Origin: Kiritimatiellia bacterium | GTDB taxonomy: Bacteria > Verrucomicrobiota > Kiritimatiellia > RFP12 > UBA1067 | Reading direction: 5' to 3' | Length of the DNA: 64,000 bases | Assembly: GCA_027858965.1 (NCBI GenBank) | Contig: JAQIBS010000168.1 | Span: 24,729 to 88,728, forward strand | Translations under genes and position numbers: made by a program | In this document: positions 44,474 to 54,037 of the stretch, in pieces | How the letters are laid out: each line of letters begins with the position of its first letter | How positions within the stretch are numbered: the first letter of the stretch is position 1 | The notes under the pieces: generated by a model | Databases searched by the model: none | Seen by the model: the letters and a program-made list of their open reading frames with translations, nothing else | Told to the model about the DNA's origin: nothing

Positions 44474-45678
44474 TTATCACCATCAGTTTTTAAAGCCATA
44501 TTTAGTGAATTCACAAAAGCATCTAACAAAGACTTATCAATATTGACATCTACATGTGGTAACAACTCTTTTACTATATATTCAAAATAATGGACTTCTT
44601 TACACTCTTGATCCGTCCCAAATATACGATAAATGCGACTATCTTTAATTTGTGACAGAGGACAATCGCTGTACTCGCCAAAGATCACAACCGACAAAGA
44701 TGAATTTGATGTCAAAGCCTGATATATAATGTCGTTAATGTGCTCGTCACTAAAGCTATAACCAATAATAAATATAACCGAATTCGGAAGAGATAACTTT
44801 GTTTGAAATTCTCTTATAAGATCAGCGTAGGGTGCCCCAAGACTTTGGGATTGTTTCAATGGCGTTGGATAAATCAGCACATGCTTTTCATCACCTTTCG
44901 CCTCGTTTCCAACGACCGGAACTTCTTGAATGTTGAATAAAGCGTTGCCCTCTTTTTCTATCCAACTTATTGAACCATGTAGTTTATACAAATACACCAT
45001 GTTTTCTAATGGCTCAAATTTCTCCAAATTTGTATCGATTTTCTTTGAAAACGTATAGTGAAATCTTGCTGGGTTAAAAAATCGCTCAAGCCCACCACCA
45101 AAACCATTATTGAAATTAATATTTAATGCATCGAGTGCCTTTTCATTAAAAAGATCATTGTTTGTTGTGAAAACATTAACCCGTGCGAGATCCTTATTTC
45201 TTAATACCGTTTTTTGATAAAATATTTTATACAAATTCAAACACCGATCAGCACCTCTTGCTGAAAGATCGATATTTATTTTTCCATACATTGAACCTTC
45301 TACATGCTTTATCAACTTTTCAACCGTTTCAATTTCTTCTTTATCTTTTGGTTTAACACCTTTCAGATAATGTTTCTTTGCATAAAGAATTGTTAGTTTT
45401 TTCTCCAAGTTATTACTATCAATATTTCCATATAATGTTTTTTCTTTTTCTTTTAGTGATTCATCAATGTTCTTTTTTATTTCTTCCTGCATACTCTTCA
45501 TGCTCGGAATAGCACCAGAGCTTGTCCCAGCTCCAAAAAGAAAATTTACATTTTTAATGTTAAAGAGTTCTGCAATTTGCTGCTTAATTTTATTAATGCA
45601 ATCGTTTACTTCACGCGAGACAAGTTCGCCACCTTGGCAAAAACTCACATTACCGTCTTTGTTTTCTACAACATCCAT
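44470..45678 (-). CDS. SIR2-domain protein of a SIR2-HerA defence module
   Basis: The 402-residue protein has the sirtuin-type NAD-binding fold: NVNFLFGAGTSSGAIPSM (GAG-S motif, residues 49-60), VFTTNNDLF (170-177, the N-D of SIR2), the catalytic His in YKLHGSISW (H234) and IIGYSFSDEHIND. Defensive SIR2 proteins hydrolyse NAD+ to stop phage growth. The predicted partner is the adjacent HerA. Its start overlaps the hsdR stop by one base (TAATG), and its stop overlaps herA (ATGA). Composition is A+T-rich like herA. NADase activity is inferred from motifs. Confidence 0.87.
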   Translation of the reverse strand: MDVVENKDGNVSFCQGGELVSREVNDCINKIKQQIAELFNIKNVNFLFGAGTSSGAIPSMKSMQEEIKKNIDESLKEKEKTLYGNIDSNNLEKKLTILYAKKHYLKGVKPKDKEEIETVEKLIKHVEGSMYGKINIDLSARGADRCLNLYKIFYQKTVLRNKDLARVNVFTTNNDLFNEKALDALNINFNNGFGGGLERFFNPARFHYTFSKKIDTNLEKFEPLENMVYLYKLHGSISWIEKEGNALFNIQEVPVVGNEAKGDEKHVLIYPTPLKQSQSLGAPYADLIREFQTKLSLPNSVIFIIGYSFSDEHINDIIYQALTSNSSLSVVIFGEYSDCPLSQIKDSRIYRIFGTDQECKEVHYFEYIVKELLPHVDVNIDKSLLDAFVNSLNMALKTDGDK

Positions 45679-48077
45679 TATGCCACCGCCCTGTAAATCT
45701 CTTTTTCTAACTCTGTGAGTGCTTTTAAATACTGTTTTTTGCCGCCGAAAAATTTGACTATCTCCATCGGTGAACCAAACTGATCCAGAGGATTGACCTG
45801 CAGCACCTTCATATCTTCGATATTCTCTATGCCTTCATCGGCATATTTTGCCAGCAGTGCCTCCAAAACCTTGCGGGCCTGTTCGCCATACTGGGTGAAG
45901 TAGTCGCGTTTTTTGACATTGTTGACCCGCTCGGCTCTGGTGAGCGGCGGCTGATCAAATGCGGTGTGGCAAATCAGATCAAAAATATCCATCTCTTTGT
46001 TGATCGCCTCTTTAAGATTCTCAAAGATGATTCCCTGTTCGGTCAGTTCCTCGATAATGGCCTGTTTTTTATCCGCCGCGTTCCATCGACTTAAAAAAGC
46101 ATCGAGTGACTTATATTGCTCGCGCACCTTTTTTTTGGTGTATTCCTTGAGACTGCCGGTAATTAACTTGCCGTCGCTATCCATATACTGAATTCGCTCG
46201 TTGAGGATCATCACATTAACGCCGTTGACATAGAATTTGGCTCGTGGTTCTTCAACTATATCACCGCCCTCCGTGATATCGGGATAGATGGTTGTGGTCT
46301 CTTCATCATCGAAGCTTACCTCTTCGCCATCGTCATCAATAATAGGATCTGAGTTTTCAATCTCTTCTTCAGGAGTTTCAATTTCGTCATCTTCACCCAG
46401 CACTTTAATCCGGACAGGGTCGCCATCGAAGTCCGGGTCTGCAAACAGATCGGTGACATTGCGGAAGTCCATGATGGTGAAGAAGGTTTTGCCGTACTCC
46501 TCGTTGATACGCGTGCCGCGTCCAATGATCTGCTTAAACTCGGTCATGGATGCGATATTGCTGTCGAGCACTATCAGCTTGCAGGTCTGGGCATCAATGC
46601 CGGTTGTCATCAGTTTTGAGGTGGTGGCAACAACGGGGTATCTCTCTTCTGGGTTGGTGAAGTTATCCAGCTCCATCTTTCCTTCGGGATTGTCCCCGGT
46701 GATCTGCATCACAAACTTGCTGTTTTCCGCCACCAGATCGCTGTTTTCATTGGCGATGGCAGCCCGCATCCGCTGAGCATGGTCGATGTCTACACAGAAG
46801 ATGATGGTTTTATCAAAGCGGTTGGTCTTTTTCAATAATTCAGTCACCCGTTTTGCAACGGTTTCGGTACGTTCATCGATAACCAGATCTTTATCATAGT
46901 CTCTGCGGTTGTAAACACGGTCAGCAACCAGCTGTCCATCTTTATCAATTTTACCAAGCTCGGGACGCCAGCCTTCAAGATCGACATTCATACCCACGCG
47001 CAGCACTTTGTACGGGGCAAGAAAACCATCCTGTATGCCCTGCTTGAGAGAGTAGGTGTAGATAGGATCGCCAAAATACTCGGTGCTGGAGATGGTCTCG
47101 GTCTCTTTGGGAGTGGCAGTTAAGCCAATATGGGTTGCTGAATCAAAATATGTGAGGATTTCACGCCATGCGCTGTCCTCAGCGGCACTGCCTCGGTGGC
47201 ACTCGTCTATCACAATAAGATCAAAGAAGCCTGGGCTGAACTCGCGATAGGCGTCTTTATCTTCATCATAGTTGGTTAAACCCTGATAGAGAGCAAGATA
47301 GATCTCATAGGATTTATCAATCTGCTTCTTGCGGATCACCGTCATCTTATCTTTGAAATGACGAAAATCACCGCGTCGGGTCTGGTCGATCAATGCATTG
47401 CGGTCTGCCAGAAATAAAATTCGTTTTTTAGTTCTGCTTTTCCACAGTCGATGGATGATCTGAAAAGCGGCATAAGTTTTACCGGTTCCGGTTGCCATTG
47501 TCAGCAGAATGCGCTTCTGCCCCTTAGCAATGGCCTCCACAGTGCGGTTAACGGCATTCTGTTGATAGTAGCGAGGGCTTCTATCGCTGCCATCAAAGAA
47601 ATAGTCCTGAGAGACAATCCGTTCCTGTTCATCGGTGACGATCCCTTTGTATTTTTTATAGCGCTGCCACAGCACCTCAGGAGAGGGGAATTCACCCAAA
47701 GACAGCTCTTTTTCAATCTTTCCATCACTACAAGTGCAGTCATGCTCAAAGAACCCGTCTCCATTGCTGCTATAGACGGATGGAATATCCAGAATCTCCG
47801 CATAATCCAATGCCTGCTGAATACCGGCCCTGACTGAGTGTTTATTATCCTTAGCTTCAATAATGGCAATGGGGATATTGGGTTTATAGTAGAGAATATA
47901 GTCGGCGCGTTTGCCTTTGCCGCGGCTGGTCAGATTGCCCTTAACGTAAATGCGCCCATCAGTGAAATAGACCTCTTCCCTGATCTGGGTAACATTATTC
48001 CACCCCGCCTTCACCAGCGCAGGTTGGATGTATTTTGTACAGATGTCCCTCTCAGAAAGATCTTTTTTAGATGTCAT
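45678..48077 (-). CDS. hsdR: Type I restriction endonuclease subunit HsdR
   Basis: The 799-residue subunit has an N-terminal nuclease domain (PNIPIAIIEAKDNKHSV, PD-ExK type), a superfamily 2 helicase/translocase with Walker A LLTMATGTGKTYAAF (about residue 205) and DEAH-like VIDECHRG, helicase motifs III/VI (GLTATPKET, QIIGRGTRI) and a C-terminal helical domain that docks on HsdM. ATG 48077 is preferred: the longer frame to 48125 uses TTG. A consensus-like promoter lies just upstream. First gene of the four-gene operon hsdR-sir2-herA-hsdM. Confidence 0.95.
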   Translation of the reverse strand: MTSKKDLSERDICTKYIQPALVKAGWNNVTQIREEVYFTDGRIYVKGNLTSRGKGKRADYILYYKPNIPIAIIEAKDNKHSVRAGIQQALDYAEILDIPSVYSSNGDGFFEHDCTCSDGKIEKELSLGEFPSPEVLWQRYKKYKGIVTDEQERIVSQDYFFDGSDRSPRYYQQNAVNRTVEAIAKGQKRILLTMATGTGKTYAAFQIIHRLWKSRTKKRILFLADRNALIDQTRRGDFRHFKDKMTVIRKKQIDKSYEIYLALYQGLTNYDEDKDAYREFSPGFFDLIVIDECHRGSAAEDSAWREILTYFDSATHIGLTATPKETETISSTEYFGDPIYTYSLKQGIQDGFLAPYKVLRVGMNVDLEGWRPELGKIDKDGQLVADRVYNRRDYDKDLVIDERTETVAKRVTELLKKTNRFDKTIIFCVDIDHAQRMRAAIANENSDLVAENSKFVMQITGDNPEGKMELDNFTNPEERYPVVATTSKLMTTGIDAQTCKLIVLDSNIASMTEFKQIIGRGTRINEEYGKTFFTIMDFRNVTDLFADPDFDGDPVRIKVLGEDDEIETPEEEIENSDPIIDDDGEEVSFDDEETTTIYPDITEGGDIVEEPRAKFYVNGVNVMILNERIQYMDSDGKLITGSLKEYTKKKVREQYKSLDAFLSRWNAADKKQAIIEELTEQGIIFENLKEAINKEMDIFDLICHTAFDQPPLTRAERVNNVKKRDYFTQYGEQARKVLEALLAKYADEGIENIEDMKVLQVNPLDQFGSPMEIVKFFGGKKQYLKALTELEKEIYRAVA

Positions 48078-48151
48078 GCGTCCCCACTCGTTTAAGGAGA
48101 AAACAATCAAATCCGCCCCTCCCAACGCCCAAAATAATTTAACTACTCAGT

Positions 48152-48180
48152 ACTATAGCTTGCGGGTCTTAGATCGTCAA
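48152..48180 (-). promoter_or_regulatory. Promoter of the hsdR-sir2-herA-hsdM operon
   Basis: On the minus strand TTGACG, a 17-base spacer and TATAGT, about 75 bases before the hsdR start. The next gene upstream is far away and unrelated, so this is the natural operon promoter. Confidence 0.6.
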
Positions 48181-48298
48181 TTGATTTAGACGATTTAGGA
48201 AAGGATAATGTGGTTTGAGTCTGAGAAATGCAATCACAGGCAAAGATCATAAAATGCAGATGATATACTCTCGGCCGCATCTGCGATTTGGCGCGTAT

Positions 48299-48405
48299 CT
48301 TAAGCGGGCACAACCTGCAACCCAGTTAACTGTTTCGTCCACCGGATACCGGCGGACATACTGAGCAGCTCAGTATATCCTCCGTTACACGGTGGATTTT
48401 TGCAC
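48299..48405. repeat. Repeat patch with ATACTGAG palindrome
   Basis: Contains GCGGGCACAACCTGCAACCCA (compare 10199-10220), CACCGGATACCGGCGG, the perfect ATACTGAG-CAG-CTCAGTAT palindrome (48358-48376) and CCACCG...CGGTGG arms enclosing it. The 48181-48298 stretch shows nothing coding. Confidence 0.6.
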
Positions 48406-48442
48406 CGAATCGCCGATGCCCCCTGAATAGCACTCAAGCTCC

Positions 48443-50047
48443 TCACAAGCCCTTCAATGTCTTGATCAGGTAATCCTGGACAGAGTCATGTTTCACATCA
48501 GGTGCTCCGGGATACTTCAATTCACACTTAACCCCTTTAGCCTTACATTGCTCCTGCAATTTCACCCCGAAGTTGGCGGTATGAGTGGGATCTTTCTGAT
48601 CCTGCCCCAAAGCCGGTGGTTGCGAGAAATAAAGATAAACCGGCGGATCGTCACTGCTGACCAATGCATAGGGCGAATACTCAGCTATCCATGGCAGAAT
48701 CTTATCACGTCCAGCCAGAAACTCATCAAACGAGGATGTCTTCCTCTCTTTGTTCCCCGAAAATCCAAAGGCATGGCCTCCATAACGACTGTTCGGAGTC
48801 CACTCTTTCATCTGCTTTGGATCAAGGGATGTCTGCGGCGCACTTACAGCTGCACAAAACAGCCGGGTCGATTCACGCGACACAGGATCATCACTTCCTG
48901 GCTCGGCCATATCCGCATGAAAGGCCAGCCACAGTGACGAACAGGCCCCGGCTGATCCTCCTGAGGCTCCAATGCGCTCTTTATCAATATTCCATTCATC
49001 CGCTTTACTGCGCACAAACTGCAGGGCTCGGGCCGCATCGTGCAACGAAGCTTTAACAGGCGGAACAACCCCCTCGGCTGTAGCCTCCTGTATAAATCGA
49101 TACTCAATTGAAACAACCGATATCCCGGCATCCAGAATGTTCTGCAGCATACTGCTGAGACCGCTCAAACGGCCACCGGCGGTCCAGCCACCACCATGAA
49201 TATAAAAGAGCAGCGGAGTTGGTTTGTCAGATTCTGCCTTCCAGAAGTGCAGTACCTGACGAGAGTGCGGACCATAATAGAGATCATAAATATCAGGTTC
49301 AGGCAGCATCGGATGAGCTGCCAGATACTTCTTTCCCTCTGTCTCACCAATATTACGCACAAAGATATTGCGCCAGCGGATCTCGCCGCCATGAGTTTGC
49401 AGCATAATGGGACCTGAAGCAGGAAGCGGCTCCTTGCGGTTCCAGTAGTTCTCCATGACAGCCCCCTCAACCACAGGACGGCCATTCAACCACACCCAGG
49501 TACGGGCACCTATCTGCATAATGCGGAATTTATTCCAATGACCAAAAGGCTTATCCATAATACGGGCAGGATCGCGTCCAAGCGTATTGGGTGTATTATT
49601 AAAAAGACCACCAGAGCCAAACTGCGGTTTACGATCCGGACGTTTCCGGTCATAGACCTGATTCTTATCCCAGATCTGCACCTGAGGCGTACCTCGCAGA
49701 TAGATTCCGCTATCGGCTCCCGCCACAGTCTTATATTCAATCAGCAACTCAACATCACCCAGATCTTCATCGGTATTGGCATAGGGACCAGTGCCGACAT
49801 TGACAAGTTCTCCCTTTTCCACATGCCAGTGGCTGGAAAACTCATCACGCATCTTTTTCAGCGCTGCATCGCGCTTGGCCCCCTTAAGTTTCACCACAGA
49901 GTGAGGGTTCAATCCATGCCAACCCGTGAGATCTTTGCCGTTAAAAAGAGCCCTGAATCCCTTGGGCGGAGTTACCCCGCTCGCAAGCATCACAAAGAGT
50001 AGGCTGAGCGTAAGCAGGTTAATAACATGTAATTTAATTTTCATCAT
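48443..50047 (-). CDS. Secreted DUF1080 (3-keto-glycoside hydrolase) and esterase fusion
   Basis: The 534-residue product has a signal peptide (INLLTLSLLFVMLASGV). Residues about 25-260 are a DUF1080 concanavalin-like domain (GFRALFNGKDLTGWHGL, YKTVAGADSGIYLRGTPQVQIW, GPIMLQTHGGEIRWRNIFV), a family that includes 3-keto-disaccharide hydrolases. Residues about 260-534 are an alpha/beta-hydrolase of the HSL/carboxylesterase type with oxyanion motif LLFYIHGGGW, nucleophile elbow GASGGSAGACS and a His near VKHDSVQ. The fusion suggests combined deglycosylation and deacylation of polysaccharide. GGAG 6 bases upstream favours ATG 50047 among several nearby. It overlaps no neighbour except the toxin scrap just upstream. 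Confidence 0.82.
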   Translation of the reverse strand: MMKIKLHVINLLTLSLLFVMLASGVTPPKGFRALFNGKDLTGWHGLNPHSVVKLKGAKRDAALKKMRDEFSSHWHVEKGELVNVGTGPYANTDEDLGDVELLIEYKTVAGADSGIYLRGTPQVQIWDKNQVYDRKRPDRKPQFGSGGLFNNTPNTLGRDPARIMDKPFGHWNKFRIMQIGARTWVWLNGRPVVEGAVMENYWNRKEPLPASGPIMLQTHGGEIRWRNIFVRNIGETEGKKYLAAHPMLPEPDIYDLYYGPHSRQVLHFWKAESDKPTPLLFYIHGGGWTAGGRLSGLSSMLQNILDAGISVVSIEYRFIQEATAEGVVPPVKASLHDAARALQFVRSKADEWNIDKERIGASGGSAGACSSLWLAFHADMAEPGSDDPVSRESTRLFCAAVSAPQTSLDPKQMKEWTPNSRYGGHAFGFSGNKERKTSSFDEFLAGRDKILPWIAEYSPYALVSSDDPPVYLYFSQPPALGQDQKDPTHTANFGVKLQEQCKAKGVKCELKYPGAPDVKHDSVQDYLIKTLKGL

Positions 50048-50049
50048 TT

Positions 50050-50127
50050 TCATCTCCATTTTTCTATTTTCATCCTCACCATTCTATCACCTGCAATCAG
50101 AATATTTGTATCAATCAGAAGTCCCAT
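50050..50127 (-). pseudogene. Truncated PIN/VapC-type toxin start
   Basis: A 25-codon frame reads MGLLIDTNILIAGDR and then stops. This is the typical N-terminus of VapC-like PIN ribonucleases, with the first catalytic Asp in IDTN. It overlaps the end of the antitoxin gene in the usual TA manner, but the rest of the toxin is gone and the frame runs into the start of the DUF1080 gene. It cannot be active. Confidence 0.7.
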
Positions 50128-50396
50128 GAATCACGAATCTCCTCTTTATTCATCCCGGCCCGTGCTTCATTAATATCAGCTTCAAATGCCTCTGCTTCTT
50201 CCTGACTCAATCTAGCTGATGTTTTCAATAAAGCCGCTAATTCACTGAGAAGCCTTCCTTTGGGAACAGGTTTAAGCTCAGCGACCTCCCGACCGCCTTT
50301 AACAAGAACAAAACGATCCCCCTTGTAATTAACACGATTCACATATTCCGAGAAATTTCTGGCTACATCCGTCACACTTAAGGTTATTGCATTCAT
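50115..50396 (-). CDS. Phd/YefM-family antitoxin (orphan)
   Basis: The 93-residue protein has the Phd fold: LSVTDVARNFSEYVNRVNYKG then RFVLVKGGREVAELKPV, DNA-binding and dimerising. The C-terminal 45 residues ([19 protein letters not shown] and a Trp-rich end) would bind the toxin. The toxin gene downstream is reduced to 25 codons, so this is an orphan repressor-type antitoxin. Confidence 0.85.
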   Translation of the reverse strand: MNAITLSVTDVARNFSEYVNRVNYKGDRFVLVKGGREVAELKPVPKGRLLSELAALLKTSARLSQEEAEAFEADINEARAGMNKEEIRDSWDF

Positions 50397-50566
50397 TATC
50401 CAACCCTCCCTTTAATCAGTTAATATGATTATCTGATTAATATGTCAATAACTCATTTCTTTGTGATCTGTGTACTCTTTTGTGGACAATTATCACTGGC
50501 GCTCAACCGTATTTCCCTGACCCCGGTCTTCAACTAGCCCCAGCACAACCTGAAAAAATACACCCT

Positions 50567-51925
50567 TTATTTATCCGGGAAGCATTCCATCAGAGCATCT
50601 GCAAAGATCTTCATGCCGCGTTCATCAGGATGGTTGATGTTATTGACCAACAGGGTCGTATATGGCACTCCCTGACGCCAAAGCCTTCCCCATCGCAGTG
50701 AAGCATCTGCAACCGCAACCTGATTTTTCTCGCCAAAGAGTCGCAATCCTTTCACATAAGGGCGCGGATCACTATCGATATCGCGCTCCGCCTTTAAACC
50801 CATCCAATCTGGCCGGGCATAATGTGGTGTCAGAATAATCCACTCCGCACCAATCGCTTTGAAATCCTTAAGAATCACGCCGTAATTATCCTGCACAGCC
50901 GCCTCATTCATATACGCATCGTTAATAAATTCAGAGATAATCAGATCCGGTTTGAGAGCCAGAACCTTCTCAGAATAATTACGCGGACTTCCTACAGGTT
51001 CCTGACGAAAAGCCGTTGTGGTACGTCCACCCCAACCCTCAGAGAGCATCTCAATCTCAGCCTCCGGAAAACGTTGCCGAAGACGTGTAACAAACTGTTG
51101 CTGCCACCTCTTCTCCAATGGCAGGTAGCCGCACTCAGTCACGCTGTCGCCCCATGCCAGAATTTTTACAGGACTACCGCTACGCAGCTTCGCCAATGTT
51201 TTGGGAAGCAACTGTTCGGCAATCGCCGCCCCGGTTGCCTGTTCGGGATAGGCTGTCTCAAGTACGGGGTAAAGGTTTACCAGCTGAAGAGAATCCATCC
51301 AACCGGATATCCAGACATTGCCTGCCAGAGTTTCACCCGCCATAAGTTGAGGAGGCCGTGGCGTAGCTACATGCGGCATCCCCTTGCGTAAAACCAGCTG
51401 CTTCTCTGCTGTAAGCACCACACTGTCGAGCCGCCGCATCACATAACGATAACTCGCATAAACCGACTGATCCGCAGGAATAGCGCCCCCTTCCAACCGG
51501 CCAAATCCTGCCCAATGGGGTTCCAATTTGTAATCCTGATCGAGCACATACGGCTTTGCCGCTTTGCCCAGACCACTTCGTACAACAAGTGACCTCTCAT
51601 CCAGCCCATCTGCCACACTGCAGGCCTCCGCCTTAAGCCCCCGCAATGGTGTACCACGCCGCCAGACCGGTCCCTTAAAAACCGCCAGTGTGTCGTACTT
51701 CTCATCCATCACCGTAACTATATCCGGCGGATCTACCGTCAAAACAGAGGCAACTCCACCAAATATAACTTTAACCTGCCATCCTCCTGTAGCCACCATG
51801 ACAGGATGCCCTGCACTTTTATCAGGCTTCCGGCTATCAAATCCTGACTTTTGCGCAAACGAAAGAGTTCCCAAAACCAGTATTCCAAAAACCACAGAGG
51901 CATATTTCTTTTTCAATTCATTCAT
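50567..51925 (-). CDS. Secreted SGNH/GDSL hydrolase
   Basis: The 452-residue protein has a signal peptide (YASVVFGILVLGTLSFAQ). The N-terminal 220 residues are beta-rich and unassigned. The SGNH esterase domain follows: ILAWGDSVTECG (block I, catalytic Ser), LSEGWGGRTT, LIISEFINDAY (block III Asn) and NNINHPDERGMKIFAD (catalytic His). Such enzymes remove acetyl or other acyl groups from polysaccharides. Its ATG overlaps the stop of the sialidase-like gene (ATGA), so the two are one operon. Confidence 0.8.
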   Translation of the reverse strand: MNELKKKYASVVFGILVLGTLSFAQKSGFDSRKPDKSAGHPVMVATGGWQVKVIFGGVASVLTVDPPDIVTVMDEKYDTLAVFKGPVWRRGTPLRGLKAEACSVADGLDERSLVVRSGLGKAAKPYVLDQDYKLEPHWAGFGRLEGGAIPADQSVYASYRYVMRRLDSVVLTAEKQLVLRKGMPHVATPRPPQLMAGETLAGNVWISGWMDSLQLVNLYPVLETAYPEQATGAAIAEQLLPKTLAKLRSGSPVKILAWGDSVTECGYLPLEKRWQQQFVTRLRQRFPEAEIEMLSEGWGGRTTTAFRQEPVGSPRNYSEKVLALKPDLIISEFINDAYMNEAAVQDNYGVILKDFKAIGAEWIILTPHYARPDWMGLKAERDIDSDPRPYVKGLRLFGEKNQVAVADASLRWGRLWRQGVPYTTLLVNNINHPDERGMKIFADALMECFPDK

Positions 51926-53019
51926 TTGTCATTCTCCTTTGCAACAGGAATAGTAATGGTCATTCCGTAAATTGAGTTAGCTCCATCCTTATCTCCTGCG
52001 TAATACACAAGAAACCACTCATTGCCGGATATATGAGTCATCCATGGATATCCGAAATCCTGAACGCCTGGACACGATACCACGAGCCCCAGACGTCTCC
52101 ACTCCAGTTTGTCGCTTTGGGCCTGCCAGAGATAGATCTCTTTCTGGCTGGTTCTCTCGGTCTGCAGAGAGAAAAGCCTCTCGGGCTGCACAGGGTCTGC
52201 AACTATAAAAGGACTGGGATGCACAGCCGCTTTGTCCCCTTGGATAACACTCGGTCTGAACTGCCAACTTGCTCCCAGATCATCACTGACATATTGATGA
52301 TATGCATGTGCGGAATTCTCACGAACCAGACCGATCATTTTTTTTCCTGAATAGATGAATGTCGGTTCATAATACTTTTTCTCTGTGATTCTCTGATCGT
52401 CCTGCCACGACAATCCGTTATCCTCTGAAAAGGCAATCCAGATACCATCCCCTTTCGGTTTACGGTAGTGTCCGCAAACCGCCAATCCCTTTCCTGGAAC
52501 ATGAAACAGATGGCCGAACACCGATCCCGTACGGTTCTCCCCCAGATTGGTCGTATCGGTTACCTTCCAGCTTCTGCCGTTATCTACAGAACGCCAGCCA
52601 TAAATATTATTACGAAGGTTATCAGTAAAGGCCATTCCCATCAGAACGATGGAACCGTCCTCTGCCACTCCCATAGCCAGGTTTGCACAGTGCTGGTACG
52701 GCATGCTGCTGTCAAAATTCATCAGAACCTGAGGGGGCGTAAAAGTTTCACCTCCGTCAGTAGAGATTGATACAGCGGGACAACCATCACCATTAACATG
52801 TTTTCTCCCGCTAATATAAGCAACGACAATACTTCCATCTACAGCCTTGACGACCTTCGGCCAGGAAAGATGCTGATACCGGACATCTTCAGGAGCAGGA
52901 ACAATAACCTTAGCAACTCCATATTGAGCGGTTGCCATCACAGATATTGAACTGCTCTGAGCAAAACTCCAGAACACGACATTCATACATAAACTTGCCA
53001 GCACGACCCTTTTCAACAT
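51922..53019 (-). CDS. Secreted sialidase-like beta-propeller protein
   Basis: The 365-residue protein has a signal peptide (LKRVVLASLCMNVVFWSFAQ) and several Asp-box repeats (SISTDGGETF, RSVDNGRSWKV, FSEDNGLSWQD, VSDDLGASWQF), the marks of the six-bladed sialidase/BNR propeller. Early HLSWPKVVKAVDGSIVVAY matches the arginine-bearing first blade of exo-sialidase-like proteins, but the full arginine triad cannot be confirmed by eye. It may be a glycosidase or only a sugar-binding propeller. Start is preceded by GGGAG. Upstream gene of the SGNH hydrolase in a two-gene operon. Confidence 0.8.
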   Translation of the reverse strand: MLKRVVLASLCMNVVFWSFAQSSSISVMATAQYGVAKVIVPAPEDVRYQHLSWPKVVKAVDGSIVVAYISGRKHVNGDGCPAVSISTDGGETFTPPQVLMNFDSSMPYQHCANLAMGVAEDGSIVLMGMAFTDNLRNNIYGWRSVDNGRSWKVTDTTNLGENRTGSVFGHLFHVPGKGLAVCGHYRKPKGDGIWIAFSEDNGLSWQDDQRITEKKYYEPTFIYSGKKMIGLVRENSAHAYHQYVSDDLGASWQFRPSVIQGDKAAVHPSPFIVADPVQPERLFSLQTERTSQKEIYLWQAQSDKLEWRRLGLVVSCPGVQDFGYPWMTHISGNEWFLVYYAGDKDGANSIYGMTITIPVAKENDK

Positions 53020-53133
53020 ATATTCACTCCCAGTTAATACTTAACAAAGTTATCAAATCAACACCTTACTCGCGATATAAAAAATGATATACTGCTGAAA
53101 AACAACACTTACCCATTACATAAGAGTTCCAAA

Positions 53134-54030
53134 ATGCCACAACAAATCGATATCATCAAATATTATGACCGCAGCACAGGCCAGCTCTGCCAGGAAACCG
53201 TCCTTGGTGATGCCGCAATCAAATGGGCCTACGGGACACTGAGCGGCAAAATGCTAGCCCCTCTCCTTTTTGGAACATCTCTGCCAAGCCGCATTCTCGG
53301 CTGGTATTTCGATTCACCTCTCTCAAAAAGAAAAATAAGAAAAACCATTATCGACCTGAATATCGATGAGAGTGAATTTGCTACCCCCAAAGAAACATTC
53401 TGCAGTTTTAACGATTTCTTTACCAGAAAACTCAAAACTGAGTCCCGTCCCTTTTCAACCGACGAAAAAAACTTTCTGAGTCCGGCTGATGGACGTCTGC
53501 TGATTTATGATGACATCGGCAGTGACTCCTGCCTCACAGTTAAAGGCGTTGAAGACTCTCTGCATAACCTGTTCAACTGTGAGATTAATGATTTCAATGG
53601 AGGCAAGGCCGCAGTTGTACGTCTCTGCCCGGCCGACTACCACCGCTATCACTTCCCCTGCAGCGGAACCGTAGCGGAACAGGTCAACGTCAAAGGCAGA
53701 TATGACTCCGTCAACCCAGTAGCACTTGCGTCAAAAAAACGTATTTTCTGCCTCAATAAACGAACATACACATTGATTGATACAGAGGAGTTCGGGCTGA
53801 TCGCCTACATGAATGTAGGAGCATTCGGCGTAGCTGGCATCCATCAAACATACACAGGCCCCAGCGTTCAAAAGATGCAGGAAAAAGGCTACTTCGATTT
53901 CGGAGGTTCCACCATTGTACTTCTATTTCAAAAAGACTCTATCGATTTTGAATCTGACCTGTTGCAAAATAGCGCCAAGGGAGTGGAGACACTGGTCAAA
54001 GCCGGCGAAACTATCGCCCACTCCCTTTAA
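53134..54030 (+). CDS. psd: Phosphatidylserine decarboxylase proenzyme
   Basis: The 298-residue enzyme converts phosphatidylserine to phosphatidylethanolamine. Signatures: FNDFFTRKLKTESRPF, LSPADGRLLIYDDI, VVRLCPADYHRYHFPCSG, YMNVGAFGVAGI, and the self-cleavage site GGSTIVLLF near the C-terminus, where Ser becomes the pyruvoyl cofactor. It is the PSD-B-like type with an N-terminal segment (DIIKYYDRSTGQLC). It lies alone on the plus strand between minus-strand secreted-protein genes, a housekeeping gene in an accessory area. Confidence 0.93.
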   Translation: MPQQIDIIKYYDRSTGQLCQETVLGDAAIKWAYGTLSGKMLAPLLFGTSLPSRILGWYFDSPLSKRKIRKTIIDLNIDESEFATPKETFCSFNDFFTRKLKTESRPFSTDEKNFLSPADGRLLIYDDIGSDSCLTVKGVEDSLHNLFNCEINDFNGGKAAVVRLCPADYHRYHFPCSGTVAEQVNVKGRYDSVNPVALASKKRIFCLNKRTYTLIDTEEFGLIAYMNVGAFGVAGIHQTYTGPSVQKMQEKGYFDFGGSTIVLLFQKDSIDFESDLLQNSAKGVETLVKAGETIAHSL

Positions 54031-54037
54031 TTAGTGC

